Source: Photobacterium salinisoli
Lineage (GTDB): Bacteria; Pseudomonadota; Gammaproteobacteria; Enterobacterales; Vibrionaceae
DNA: 64,000 nt
Direction of reading: 5' to 3'
Assembly (NCBI RefSeq): GCF_003614885.1
Contig: NZ_QZMS01000011.1
Location: forward strand, 310,001-374,000
How positions within the stretch are numbered: the first letter of the stretch is position 1; each line of letters begins with the position of its first letter. The position numbers were made by a program, and so were the translations under genes. The notes beneath the pieces are model-generated. The model saw only the letters and a list, made by a program, of their open reading frames with translations, was not told where the DNA came from and ran no database searches. Below are positions 8,729-17,681 of the stretch, in pieces.

Positions 8729-10063
8729 TTAGCGCTGGAATGGGTATACCGACCCCAAAGCCAGAATCTGAGTCAGTTCATCCAGTGCAGCACGGGACTC
8801 ATCCAGTAACTGAGGATCCGCCAGATCTGCCTCAACCATCTGATCACGATAATGCTTATCAACCCACTGATTCAGGCGGCTGTATAAGCCATCATTCATC
8901 AGGGTTGAAGGATTCACTGCACGTACTTCCTGCTCATTCAGCACAACACGCAGACGCAGACATGCAGGGCCGCCGCCGTTAGCCATGCTTTGCTTCAGAT
9001 CAAACACTTTTACCTGATCAATACCACGTTGCTCTGCCATCAGCTGTTCAACATAGCGCCAGACATTATCGTTTTTGCGGCATTCTTCCGGCAGAACCAG
9101 CAAAGTTTCACCGTTAGGCGTTTCGATCAGCTGAGAGTTAAACAGGTAACTGGTTACAGCATCATCGACAGACACAGCGCTGGTAGGCACTTCAATAATA
9201 TTGAAGCCTTCACCCATTTTCTCTTTCAGAGAGCGGTAAGTGCCCTGCTGATCCAAAAATGCCTGCTGGTGACAGAACAGGATATTCTTATTTCCCACTG
9301 CGATTACGTCGTTGTGGAATACCCCCTGATCAATCACATCCGGATTTTGCTGCGCAATCACCACTTTTGCCGGATCCAGCTGATGTAAACGGGCAACTGC
9401 TTCGCACGCTTCGAACGTATGGCGGGCCGGGAACACTTTAGGTGCCGGGTGGCGGGTATCGAAGGCGTAACGGCCAAAGACGAAAAACTCAACGCCATGC
9501 TCACCGTATTCGTTGCAGAAACGCGTATGGTTCGCCGCACCTTCATCACCAAAATGTTCTACCGCAGGCAATGCCGAGTGGTGAGAAAAGTATTCAGGGT
9601 CGGCAAAGGTGCTCCGCAAGATGCGACCTGTCACTTCATGTTCAATGGAGCGGTGGAATTTATTGGTCAGGTTTGCCGGTGTAAAATGGATCTTGCCGTC
9701 AGCAGTATCCGCTGATGGTGACACAGTGGCTGCATTCGCGGTCCACATACTGGACGCTGAACAACACGCAGCCAGCACTTTAGGCGCTTGTTTTGCAGCC
9801 TGTTCAATAATTGATTTGTCGCTGCCGGTGAAACCCAGGCGGCGCAGAGTGTGGACGTCTGGACGCTCTTGCGGTGCCAGCACACCCTGCAACATACCCA
9901 TGTCGGCCAGGGCCTTCATTTTGTCCAGGCCTTGCTTGGCAGCTTGTTTCGGATTAGATGGCGCTGCCTGATTTTTAGCAGACGCAACATTACCATACGA
10001 CAGACCACTGTAGTTGTGCGTAGGCCCTACCAATCCGTCAAAATTCGCTTCACGTGCTTTCAT
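8729..10063 (-). CDS. astB: N-succinylarginine dihydrolase
   Basis: A 444-residue enzyme of the arginine succinyltransferase (AST) pathway. It converts N2-succinylarginine to N2-succinylornithine, CO2 and ammonia. The family start [19 protein letters not shown] is clear, and the C-terminal [15 protein letters not shown] segment contains the catalytic Cys; the length matches E. coli AstB (about 447). The fold is the amidinotransferase pentein. astA, astC, astD and astE are not in this window, so the gene is separated from the rest of its pathway. The ATG at 10063 has a weak GGAAAG site. A terminator follows. Confidence 0.95.
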   Translation of the reverse strand: MKAREANFDGLVGPTHNYSGLSYGNVASAKNQAAPSNPKQAAKQGLDKMKALADMGMLQGVLAPQERPDVHTLRRLGFTGSDKSIIEQAAKQAPKVLAACCSASSMWTANAATVSPSADTADGKIHFTPANLTNKFHRSIEHEVTGRILRSTFADPEYFSHHSALPAVEHFGDEGAANHTRFCNEYGEHGVEFFVFGRYAFDTRHPAPKVFPARHTFEACEAVARLHQLDPAKVVIAQQNPDVIDQGVFHNDVIAVGNKNILFCHQQAFLDQQGTYRSLKEKMGEGFNIIEVPTSAVSVDDAVTSYLFNSQLIETPNGETLLVLPEECRKNDNVWRYVEQLMAEQRGIDQVKVFDLKQSMANGGGPACLRLRVVLNEQEVRAVNPSTLMNDGLYSRLNQWVDKHYRDQMVEADLADPQLLDESRAALDELTQILALGSVYPFQR

Positions 10064-10676
10064 AGACTTTCCATCTCAGTTTATCTCGGGCTAAAGATAA
10101 CAAAGCTTTTACATTAGCAACAAGATCCAGATAAATGTCTAACCAAATGTTATAAATTAGATATTATCACCAATTTGCAGCATGGCTATTCATCGCTCTG
10201 GTGCCGTTTTGTGCTGTGAAAGCCCCGGTAAACAGAGGCTGCATTTACAGCCGGTTTGCCCGCGCTTTGCAGGTGCTTGTCAGATAGCAATGAAGTGGGT
10301 TCAGGCCAAACAGGGCATACCGTCTATTGCCCGGCTCAACTTACCCCTCTGTGAGCTCCCCCCTCAAGCGACAGCCGTTTTCACTTGATCCCTGTGCAAA
10401 ACGAACGCAAAACCATGCGGTCTGCCATTCATTGTTTTAAAAGCATAGACTGTCTGCGGCATGCCGACATTCAACCACAAGCCGTCTTAAAGGGGCTGGA
10501 AAAACGGCTTCAGGCGACTGCATATCGAATACATATTTACGCACTTTCCACTGCCGGAAAGTGCGATAATTTTATTATTCTTTCTTTTGATTTTGTGTGG
10601 CTGATCAGGTTTATCAGTCCGGACAGCCATGCAGATTGATACCACTTAGCAACAAATGCAATGCAATACTGGACTA
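10064..10676. other. gene-free stretch of 613 bases
   Basis: The first ~100 bases are AT-rich and presumably hold the astB promoter. The remaining ~500 bases carry only short open frames (10182-10388, 10385-10639) with poor composition and no ribosome site. I see no riboswitch or tRNA. It could be the eroded remains of a gene, but no frame gives a recognisable protein. Confidence 0.5.
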
Positions 10677-11030
10677 TCAGTGTGCTAAGGACTTGGAAAA
10701 TACATTGATGATGACTGTGCCGGCCAGGATCATTCCAATACCGAGCAAAGCGTACAGATCCAGTTTTTGTCCATACCACAGCCAGCTGATCAGTGCGACC
10801 AGAACAATTCCAGCCCCACACCAAATGGCGTAGGCCACACCAATTGGAACGACTTTTACCGTCACGGAAAGCAAAAAGAATGCAACGCCATACCCAGTTA
10901 ATACAACCAAGGTGGGCACAAGTTGAGTAAATTGCTGCGTTTTAGGCAGCATAGAGGTTGCGATCACCTCACAGACAATCGCCATTAATAACGCCAGCAT
11001 AGGTGGCAGTGCAGAAATCATATGCAGCAT
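10677..11030 (-). CDS. SMR-family multidrug efflux protein, EmrE-like
   Basis: A 117-residue small multidrug resistance transporter with four membrane segments, an inner-membrane dimer exchanging protons for cationic drugs. The essential membrane Glu lies in AIVCEVIATSML (about residue 22). The fourth-helix region GIVLVALISWLWYGQKLDL resembles EmrE more than the SugE/Gdx guanidinium branch. ATGs at 11030 and 11021 are both possible starts. It is a single gene with no linked regulator. The cargo is unknown. Confidence 0.85.
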   Translation of the reverse strand: MLHMISALPPMLALLMAIVCEVIATSMLPKTQQFTQLVPTLVVLTGYGVAFFLLSVTVKVVPIGVAYAIWCGAGIVLVALISWLWYGQKLDLYALLGIGMILAGTVIINVFSKSLAH

Positions 11031-11151
11031 GATCGGCTCACTTTAATAAAAAATCAGCCCATTCTACACACGAATTATCTGTGTTTCATGGCATGACAAA
11101 AAAATGTTTTGCCTGACTGTCAGTGACACCTTAGCGATAGCACAGGTGTGG

Positions 11152-11538
11152 TTAACTTTCCCATTCAACCACATGGCCATCGTCATACACACCATCACTG
11201 TAAGCCGGAGTGTAATTGATGAAAATGTTGTTCTGCGCAATCGGCAAGGTACGTGACAGGCTGCTGGCTATGAGCTCCAACATGGCTGCAATTTGCGCTT
11301 CGGTGTTGAAATTAGGCGCAACCATATCAACAAGAACAGGGTGCGAATTTGATGGTTGCTGATTAGCCAGTTGCCCGCCATGAACGTAATGGCCCGCAGG
11401 TATGTATTCCCACACAATCATAATGTGCTGTTGGGGGATCAAGGTGGCGTCGGCAATGGCCTGGGATAAAATACTTAAGGCGACGTTTACATCAACATCC
11501 CCCGCGAAGGGTAATGATTTTATACGAATAAGCGGCAT
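11152..11538 (-). CDS. tautomerase/MIF superfamily-like protein
   Basis: A 128-residue protein that begins MPLIRIKSLPF, placing Pro at position 2 as in tautomerases, where the N-terminal proline is the catalytic base after Met removal. The size and two beta-alpha-beta halves (residues 1-60 and 70-128, the second starting near VLVDMVAPNFNTEAQI) fit the 4-oxalocrotonate tautomerase/MIF fold. The assignment is by pattern only. The substrate is unknown. It is followed by nothing co-directional within 100 bases. Confidence 0.5.
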   Translation of the reverse strand: MPLIRIKSLPFAGDVDVNVALSILSQAIADATLIPQQHIMIVWEYIPAGHYVHGGQLANQQPSNSHPVLVDMVAPNFNTEAQIAAMLELIASSLSRTLPIAQNNIFINYTPAYSDGVYDDGHVVEWES

Positions 11539-11734
11539 ACATCCCCCGGTCTCTCATTAGCCAGTCAGCAACCGACCAGCTGTGAAGGTTCAAAAAATCT
11601 AAATATACAGTCAGTTAGATAACACACATATCCGGTATTTTCATTTTAAGCCTAGTGAGATCACTTCAATAAAAGAGAATCACAAATGAGACGAAAGGAT
11701 AAAAAAGTACCAAAAGGCTTATTGAGCTGCGCCC

Positions 11735-12700
11735 TCAGCGGTTTGTTTTCTTCGCCTGCTGATGAAGTTGTTCATCGAGCGAGCAAGGATTTACCAGTCT
11801 CTCTTCACAGGTATAAGGTTCAATATGAATCACCACATCAATCACATTCTCCATCTCAGTGGTAATTCTCTGCTTGAACCGCTCGCTTATCGCATGGGCA
11901 TTCTCAATCGACATGTCAGGATCCACCAGAATATGGCAATCCAGTAACAAGCTTCCCCCGGTCTGGCGGCTGCGGATCGCATGGATTTCACGAATATCTT
12001 TGTCTTCATCAGCCATGTGTACCAAGCGTTTTTCCACTTCTTCACTGCCTCGGGCGTCTGTCAGTTCATTTAAAGCAGGCCAGATGATCTCGAATGCCGC
12101 TTTCAGAATCATACCCGTCACCAGTAATGCCGCAATTTGGTCCAGATATTTCAGAGAAGGAAAAATGGCATTGGCAATCACTGCGACAGCGACAGGCACT
12201 GAGCTGAGCGCATCACTGCGATGATGCCAGGCATTTGCCCTCAGAACCGCACTATGGACCAGCTTTGCTTCATGCATTATCCACCGAAACAGAAGTTCTT
12301 TAATCACAATCGCCGCAACAGCGGCATAAAATGCCAGTATTCCGGGTGCCGGTGGTGCTGTGTCACTGAGCGTTTCAATCGAGTCCCAGCCAATACCAAT
12401 GCCGACCAGTGCCAGCATCAGACCGATAAACACATTAGCCAGAGTTTCAAATTTACCATGGCCGTAAGGATGATTGCTGTCTGCAGGTGCCATCCAGTAG
12501 CGGGAACCCAGCAAAATGACTGCGTCTGTCATTAAATCAGAGAAGCTGTGTACACCATCGGCCACCAGTGCCTGACTACCCGCCAGTTTACCGATTCCAA
12601 TCTTCAAAACAGCCAGAAAAACATTCAAAATCGCGCCCACCAGGGTCACGGTCCGAATGGTTTTTCCCTTAACATGATGTTGGCCTGATGGCTCTGACAT
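11735..12700 (-). CDS. cation diffusion facilitator family transporter
   Basis: A 321-residue CDF transporter exporting divalent metal ions (Zn, Fe, Mn or Cd) in exchange for protons. It has six hydrophobic segments between residues 15 and 205; metal-site motifs DGVHSFSDLMTD (about residues 45-56) and HHRSDALSS (about residues 158-166); and a C-terminal cytoplasmic domain with the GGSLLLDCHILVDPDMS signature. Start: GTAGGA six bases before the ATG at 12700; a second ATG at 12706 overlaps that site and is less likely. It lies 93 bases downstream of tag. The metal is not determined; the HxxxD pattern at site 1 is not diagnostic. Confidence 0.88.
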   Translation of the reverse strand: MSEPSGQHHVKGKTIRTVTLVGAILNVFLAVLKIGIGKLAGSQALVADGVHSFSDLMTDAVILLGSRYWMAPADSNHPYGHGKFETLANVFIGLMLALVGIGIGWDSIETLSDTAPPAPGILAFYAAVAAIVIKELLFRWIMHEAKLVHSAVLRANAWHHRSDALSSVPVAVAVIANAIFPSLKYLDQIAALLVTGMILKAAFEIIWPALNELTDARGSEEVEKRLVHMADEDKDIREIHAIRSRQTGGSLLLDCHILVDPDMSIENAHAISERFKQRITTEMENVIDVVIHIEPYTCEERLVNPCSLDEQLHQQAKKTNR

Positions 12701-12793
12701 ACTCATTCCTACCGCTGACTCCGCACAAACACTCTAAGATTTGTTCTGTCATTTTATTGACGATGAAAATGTAATAACACACTGCATGCTTGT

Positions 12794-13402
12794 TTACTTG
12801 GTATTGGTGTTGGCTGCAGTCCCCTGGCTCATGACGGCGCGCTCGTAACAATAACAGTCAACCAGATGGTCATTCACCATACCTACCGCTTGCATAAAAG
12901 CATAACAAATGGTTTCTCCGACAAATTTGAAGCCTCGCTTTTTGAGGAACTTACTCATGGCTTTTGATTCCTCGCTACTTGCAGGCACCTGATCAATGCT
13001 CTCCCAGCGATTATTGATCGGCACACCATCAACAAACTGCCACAGTGCAGCCGACAAACTGCCAAACTCTTTTTGTAACGCCAGCGCAGCGCTAGCATTG
13101 GTAAAGACGGAATTGACCTTACCTTTGTGCTTAATAATGTCATACCCGGTAAGGATCGCTTCCGCTTCTTCATCACCCCATTCTGCTAATTGCTTAATAT
13201 CAAAATCAGCAAACGCCTGCCGGTATGCCTCACGACGCTTTAGTATGGTATACCAGCTGAGACCAGCCTGAGCGCCTTCCAGCGTGATGAATTCAAACAA
13301 AATTTTGTCATCAGTTACAACCAGCCCCCACTCAGTATCATGGTATTCCCGTTCAAGAGGCTGATGCATTGCCCACGCGCATACCTTCAATTCCTCAACC
13401 AT
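12794..13402 (-). CDS. tag: DNA-3-methyladenine glycosylase I
   Basis: A 202-residue Tag enzyme that excises 3-methyladenine from alkylated DNA (base excision repair, HhH superfamily). Family marks: the N-terminal CAWAM and YHDTEWG (catalytic Glu), FEFITLEGAQAGLSW, LKKRGFKFVGETICYAFMQAVG, and the C-terminal HLVDCYCYE that with the N-terminal Cys and His forms the zinc site. The ATG at 13402 follows AAAGG; a TTG at 13405 is the alternative. It is probably co-transcribed with the downstream CDF transporter gene. Confidence 0.95.
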   Translation of the reverse strand: MVEELKVCAWAMHQPLEREYHDTEWGLVVTDDKILFEFITLEGAQAGLSWYTILKRREAYRQAFADFDIKQLAEWGDEEAEAILTGYDIIKHKGKVNSVFTNASAALALQKEFGSLSAALWQFVDGVPINNRWESIDQVPASSEESKAMSKFLKKRGFKFVGETICYAFMQAVGMVNDHLVDCYCYERAVMSQGTAANTNTK

Positions 13403-13747
13403 CAAATATACCTTTTGGCAATAAAAATAAACATATGATTAAAACAGCAACTAGAAATATAACCGTTATACCTTCAAGTATCGCATTCTTTATTCAATAT
13501 TATGCTTTTATTAAAAAATCAATAAAAACGATATTTTTTAGCAAGATACACTTAAAGAATACCGAATAAGAAACACTGTACATATCGTTTTCCATACCTA
13601 TGACAAATTAAGGCAACAAAATTTCACAAAAATATAGCTTAAGTCACAATATTAAATAAATCACATCAAAGAATTTGAATTTCATTCAGGGTATTTCATA
13701 ATAGTCGCGTCGATATTAAAATATTGACTCGACAATAAGGACTGGAA
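13403..13747. other. AT-rich divergent intergenic region
   Basis: About 345 bases of strongly AT-rich DNA lie between tag (minus) and the small orphan gene (plus) and presumably contain both promoters. The 3' part has CACATCAAAG and a TATTTCATAATAG run that could be promoter elements for the orphan gene. I see no gene. Confidence 0.5.
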
Positions 13748-14035
13748 ATGAAACACATCGTTGATTTCATCGAGCAACTTGAAAGAGACGAACACTCTTT
13801 CACCATTTGGGTGTATGCCCGAAATGGAAAATTTAGTCCATTTGCCGAAAAAGGAAAATCATCCACAACAAGAGCGCTTCAGAAAGCAATTGATCAGAAT
13901 TTACAAGTCGTTGTAGAGCTGCTTACACCAGCTGAACACAGTAGTTACTTAATTCTGACTGAAGTACACATTGTTGTGCCGGTGCTGTTCCACCAAGGAC
14001 AAGTCCATTCAATGGGTAAACCCTTAGCGGCATAA
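13748..14035 (+). CDS. small hypothetical protein
   Basis: A 95-residue protein that I do not recognise, starting MKHIVDFIEQLERDEHSFTIWVY. No signal peptide or membrane segment is seen. It looks alpha/beta with a middle stretch (VVVELLTPAEHSSYLILTEV). The start is well supported by AAGGACTGGAA before the ATG, and a perfect terminator follows, so it is very likely a real expressed gene. It stands alone in a low-GC pocket between housekeeping genes, which may mean later acquisition or a lineage-specific gene. Confidence 0.7.
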   Translation: MKHIVDFIEQLERDEHSFTIWVYARNGKFSPFAEKGKSSTTRALQKAIDQNLQVVVELLTPAEHSSYLILTEVHIVVPVLFHQGQVHSMGKPLAA

Positions 14036-14115
14036 ACGCACCAGAATTGTGGAAAAACAAAAAGAAGAACTTGGGCTAGGTTTATTTCTTATCCACATTA
14101 TTCACGATGCGTTCT

Positions 14116-14142
14116 AAAACAGACCGAAAGGTCTGTTTTTTT
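14116..14142 (+). terminator. rho-independent terminator of the small orphan gene
   Basis: A perfect 10-bp stem (AAAACAGACC with GGTCTGTTTT) with a GAAA tetraloop continues into a T-run. It lies about 80 bases after the stop codon. Confidence 0.9.
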
Positions 14143-14313
14143 GCCTCATATCTAACCAAACAGTAAGATATATATTTCACTCAAACAAAAAACTTAGGTA
14201 ATAAATTTATTACTAACAATTAATAACGGCAACAATGAATATAAATCATGACTTTACTCTCCTGTGACGGAAAACAATCCGAGAGATGTTGCCTTGTTTT
14301 CCATCTCATAAAG

Positions 14314-14670
14314 TTAATAAGTACTTGCCTCTGAAACTTTAGGTTCACCAGCCAGTATGTGACTACTTTCCATGAGACGTCGCTGGCCATCATCACACGC
14401 CGTTTTTCCGTCATCCCAACCTTCGTTGTAGCGGGTATCTGAATTATTTAAAGCAATATCTTTCATATATTCAGTATCAACCACACCTTTCAAATTTAAT
14501 GCACTTTCACAGCCCTGATTAAATCCAAAGTGATAAATGCTGTCATAAGGTTCATCGTTAACATATGCCTTTGGAAATAGTGTGTACTCACCTACCCCGT
14601 ATTCTGAATCCATGCTGGTACAACCCACCAATACCCATGTCCCTAACAATAAAGCCGATACTTTTTTCAT
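14314..14670 (-). CDS. small lipoprotein with paired YxxG[FW]xxG motifs
   Basis: A 118-residue predicted outer-membrane or periplasmic lipoprotein. It has a short lipoprotein signal peptide ending in the lipobox LVGC (Cys near 17), so it should be processed by Lgt and signal peptidase II. The mature part has two related segments, YHFGFNQGCESAL and YNEGWDDGKTACDDG, each with an aromatic-glycine spacing and a Cys, which may pair. The start at 14670 has AAGGAGAAAGG. I do not know a function; similar small lipoproteins are common in Vibrionaceae. Confidence 0.7.
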   Translation of the reverse strand: MKKVSALLLGTWVLVGCTSMDSEYGVGEYTLFPKAYVNDEPYDSIYHFGFNQGCESALNLKGVVDTEYMKDIALNNSDTRYNEGWDDGKTACDDGQRRLMESSHILAGEPKVSEASTY

Positions 14671-14784
14671 GGCCTTTCTCCTTATCATTCAGCCACAAGT
14701 GACCCAAACAGGCCGTATGACTAAATTCTAGCCTATTTCAGAAACTTACCTAAAATGTGTTTGGTGTTTATCATCAGCCAGAGA

Positions 14785-14810
14785 CAAAAAAGGCCACATC
14801 AAGTGGCCTG
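14785..14810 (-). terminator. rho-independent terminator of metC
   Basis: A 7-bp stem (AGGCCAC with GTGGCCT) and 5-nt loop are followed on the minus strand by TTTTTT, just past the metC stop. Confidence 0.8.
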
Positions 14811-14832
14811 CTATCATGAAACAGAGGGTATC

Positions 14833-16026
14833 TTACTCAGCCGTAAGAACAGCGTTCAGCCTTTCGAATCCTTTTTCCAGATCCCGAATAAGGTCATCGC
14901 AATCTTCTAGTCCGATATGAAGCCGTAAAATCGGTCCCGCAAAGTGTTTCTTCTTCGCAGTGCGCAGTTTATTGACATCTTCACTGGCCAGGATCAGGCT
15001 TTCGAAGCCCCCCCAGGAGTAACCCATACTGAAATGTTCCATGCCATCAAGTAATGCTGTCAATGCTTCGGTATTGCCCCGGTTAAGCACGACGGAAAAC
15101 AATCCGTTACAACCTTTAAAGTCGCGAAGATAAAATTCATGCCCTTCACAACTCGGCAATGCCGGATGGCGAACATGGTCAACTTCTGGTCGTTCTGCCA
15201 GCCAACGGGCAACTTTCAGGCTGTTCTCCTGATGCTGACGCAGACGCACGCCTAAAGTACGCAGCCCCCGCATCGCCAGATACACGTCATCGGGAGAGGT
15301 ACACTGTCCCATCAGATAGCTGTGTTCACGTAACTGATCCCAGCAACGCGCATTGGCCGTTGCTGTGCCTAACATCACATCCGAGTGCCCGACAATATAC
15401 TTAGTCGCGGCCTGAATGGAGATATCAACACCATGTTCAAACGGCTGAAAATTGATAGGAGAAGCCCAGGTATTATCCAGCATAACAACGATGTCGTGCT
15501 CATGTGCAATACGTGCAAGTGTGGGGACATCCTGTACTTCCATGGTGATGGAACAAGGCGACTCTAAAAACAACACTGTGGTATTCGGGCGGATTAAATC
15601 CCGGATTTCTTCGCCAATCATAGGGTCATAATAGGTGGTTTCAACGCCCATTTTCGCAAGCACTTTGTCACAAAAATCCCGCGTAGGCTCATAAGCGCCA
15701 TCAACCATCAGAACATGATCGCCCGTTTTGACAAATGACAGAATGGCATTAGAAATCGCAGCTGTACCGCAAGGGTATAACGCACAACCCACACCACCTT
15801 CCAGCTCAACCATGGCATCCTGAAAAGCGAAATGCGTATTGGTGCCGCGGCGGCCATAAAAAAGCGCTTTATTCGCCCTGTTGGCGGTGGCGTGCTTCAT
15901 CTCTTCAACTGAATCAAACACTATGGTGGAAGCGCGGCTGACCGGAGGGTTCACTAATTGCTGAGTCCACTTTTTCGAGCGGCCGGCGGTGATGATTTTG
16001 GTATCTAATGCTTTCTTTTCTGCCAT
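14833..16026 (-). CDS. metC: cystathionine beta-lyase
   Basis: A 397-residue PLP enzyme of the Cys/Met metabolism family that cleaves cystathionine to homocysteine, pyruvate and ammonia in methionine biosynthesis. It starts MAEKKALDTKIITAGRSKKW, followed by RANKALFYGRRGTNTHFAFQ, the family signature region LDNTWASP, and the PLP-binding lysine in QAATKYIVGHSDVMLG. It aligns along its length with E. coli MetC as I remember it. The ATG at 16026 has GGGAA 5 bases upstream; an upstream ATG at 16047 adds only seven residues. It is monocistronic; no clear MetJ box was seen. Confidence 0.93.
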   Translation of the reverse strand: MAEKKALDTKIITAGRSKKWTQQLVNPPVSRASTIVFDSVEEMKHATANRANKALFYGRRGTNTHFAFQDAMVELEGGVGCALYPCGTAAISNAILSFVKTGDHVLMVDGAYEPTRDFCDKVLAKMGVETTYYDPMIGEEIRDLIRPNTTVLFLESPCSITMEVQDVPTLARIAHEHDIVVMLDNTWASPINFQPFEHGVDISIQAATKYIVGHSDVMLGTATANARCWDQLREHSYLMGQCTSPDDVYLAMRGLRTLGVRLRQHQENSLKVARWLAERPEVDHVRHPALPSCEGHEFYLRDFKGCNGLFSVVLNRGNTEALTALLDGMEHFSMGYSWGGFESLILASEDVNKLRTAKKKHFAGPILRLHIGLEDCDDLIRDLEKGFERLNAVLTAE

Positions 16027-16059
16027 GCTGTTCCCAATGCCTGTCATTCGTCCATTTAA

Positions 16060-16088
16060 CCGATAAAGCCATTGCTATCGCAATGGCT
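16060..16088 (-). terminator. probable terminator downstream of the 235-residue unknown gene
   Basis: An 8-bp stem (AGCCATTG with CAATGGCT) and 6-nt loop lead on the minus strand into TTTATC. It lies between the unknown gene and metC, and suggests that metC has its own promoter. Confidence 0.55.
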
Positions 16089-16152
16089 CCTTACATCACA
16101 TGACGTTATCACACTTGCCTTGTGTTTGGGTACAGCGCAGTGGGTGTGCCGG

Positions 16153-16860
16153 TTATCTTATTGCTGCATAAGATATATCATTCGCGATTGGTGCTGGCGC
16201 CGTCTGCGGCCGCGGCTGAGATTTAGGCTGCGGCATCACCACTGCCTGTGGATCTACCATCTCAAGATGAGCACGGTAATTCAGGCATTCTCGCATTACT
16301 TCCTGTTCATCTGCCACTTTCGCCGTCAATACCGTCAGTAACACCGCTTTATAGGCAAAGTGACGATGTAACTCTATGGCCAGATTAGCAGAACAGGGTT
16401 TATCGCCTAATGGACGCAATACCTGCAACGCCTGGCGTTTCGGGTAAAGCTGAAAAACATTGTGATTAATACCGTTTGCTTCCCGGATTTGGTTTCTGAT
16501 TTCACATCGGGAAACCGGACTGTAATAGCCGTAGTCTTCCTCGCCGGCCACACGTTTGAGATAGGCATAATGCAGATGGGTCATAGTGCCATGCAGTGCC
16601 GGCAGGCTGAGAAATATAATGTCTTCATAGTCCTCACCCAGGGTTTGAAAAATCCCTCTCGTCTGCGATACAAAGCCATGATTCAGCAAGCAGGTGATAG
16701 ACTTCAGCCCCGCCATATATTGCGTCAGCACCGCCAGCATCGCCGTATAAAGCTCCGGTGGTTCAGTAATGTTTTCACGGATATTTTCATGAAGTGTCTG
16801 AAGCTTATACTCCAGAAACTGTACAATCTGATGGTTCAGCTTCATCTCTGCGTCATACAT
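16153..16860 (-). CDS. conserved hypothetical protein
   Basis: A 235-residue mostly helical protein that I do not recognise, starting MYDAEMKLNHQIVQFLEYKLQ and ending in a Pro/Gln-rich tail (MPQPKSQPRPQTAPAP). There is no signal peptide or membrane segment. The ATG at 16860 has a G-rich site (GGGGGC) upstream. The frame stays open upstream to 17208, but that extension has low-complexity composition unlike coding DNA and is treated as non-coding. The general look (helical bundle with repeated LxxxxE) recalls DUF5677-type proteins, but this is not claimed. Confidence 0.55.
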   Translation of the reverse strand: MYDAEMKLNHQIVQFLEYKLQTLHENIRENITEPPELYTAMLAVLTQYMAGLKSITCLLNHGFVSQTRGIFQTLGEDYEDIIFLSLPALHGTMTHLHYAYLKRVAGEEDYGYYSPVSRCEIRNQIREANGINHNVFQLYPKRQALQVLRPLGDKPCSANLAIELHRHFAYKAVLLTVLTAKVADEQEVMRECLNYRAHLEMVDPQAVVMPQPKSQPRPQTAPAPIANDISYAAIR

Positions 16861-17339
16861 AGCGCCGCCCCCATTTCTGTTATTGTCCGGATCATACCGA
16901 TCCGTGATACGCCACAGTGCTTTGCAGGTAGTCCACTTCCTGTCAAATCTCAAAACCACGACAAGAATGTGATCTTTATCATGCAAATAGAGTGCCGGGT
17001 AATAGCTGCGAGTGAACGCGGCGGTACAGAGATGGAGGTGTAAATTTTTGTGACTTGCATCGCATTTTGCAAGGCGAAATGCAAAACACGGATCTGTAAA
17101 GAATATTAAAGGCTGCAGCAGGGCTTGCATCTGCGAAACCTGACCTTGATGCCTGTTAAATCGGCACACAGACAACGTCAGATAAAAGTCAGAACTCAGG
17201 TTAAGCACAATAAAGTGTCAATAATCCTGACACTGTAAAAGCTTGCCATCATGAGCAGCCAACGAAAAAAAGCGCCGGTAATCCAGCGCTTAAGACGTAT
17301 TTTTTTCTGAATGATGTGTACTGTCGATAAACTCAGCGT
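16861..17339. other. 479-base gene-free stretch
   Basis: It holds the phhB terminator at its right end and presumably the promoter of the unknown gene at its left. An inverted repeat GCATTT...AAATGC lies near 17061-17085. The open minus frame through this stretch looks non-coding. Nothing else was recognised. Confidence 0.45.
17264..17291 (-). terminator. rho-independent terminator of phhAB
   Basis: On the minus strand AAGCGCTGGA and its near-complement form an imperfect stem followed by TTTTTTTCG. It lies about 50 bases past phhB. Confidence 0.75.
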
Positions 17340-17681
17340 TTAATTTTCAAACAGACGATCTGTTTTCGCGGCGCAGATAAAGTCGTTTTTATGCAGCCCT
17401 TTGATTGAATGGCTCCACCAGTTTACCGTGGCTTTACCCCACTCAAGTGTGATGGTGGGATGATGAAATTCTTCTTCGGCCATTTCTGCAACCTGGTTAG
17501 CAAACGTCCAGGCCAGCTTAAAATTCTTAAACTTATACGCCCTTTCCAGTTGCTTGATACCCTCTACATTGAGCACTTCCCACTCTGGAATCGCTTTCAT
17601 CAGCTCAGCCATTTCATGGTCTGTCACCATAGGGGCGTCAATTTGACAGGCCTCACACTTCAATTCAGTTAAATCAGACAT
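17340..17681 (-). CDS. phhB: pterin-4a-carbinolamine dehydratase
   Basis: A 113-residue enzyme that dehydrates 4a-hydroxytetrahydrobiopterin-type carbinolamine, so the pterin cofactor of phenylalanine hydroxylase can be recycled. The active-site signature [22 protein letters not shown] is present, with the conserved His pair and second His. The ATG at 17681 lies inside the last codons of phhA (8-bp overlap), which indicates translational coupling. Gene pair and order match phhAB of Pseudomonas and other gammaproteobacteria. Confidence 0.95.
   Translation of the reverse strand: MSDLTELKCEACQIDAPMVTDHEMAELMKAIPEWEVLNVEGIKQLERAYKFKNFKLAWTFANQVAEMAEEEFHHPTITLEWGKATVNWWSHSIKGLHKNDFICAAKTDRLFEN

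Noticed and set aside
10182..10400. Possible cobalamin-type riboswitch (GGTGCC and GAAAGCC-like words)
   Set aside because: The conserved core and the B12 box do not follow in order, and no B12-related gene is downstream.
16462..17043. 193-codon plus-strand frame opposite the unknown 235-residue gene
   Set aside because: The minus-strand protein has better composition and a better start; the plus frame looks like a shadow frame extending into spacer DNA.
16861..17208. N-terminal extension of the unknown gene to 17208
   Set aside because: The added 116 residues are rich in Cys, His and aromatic residues, without ribosome site, and look like translated spacer.
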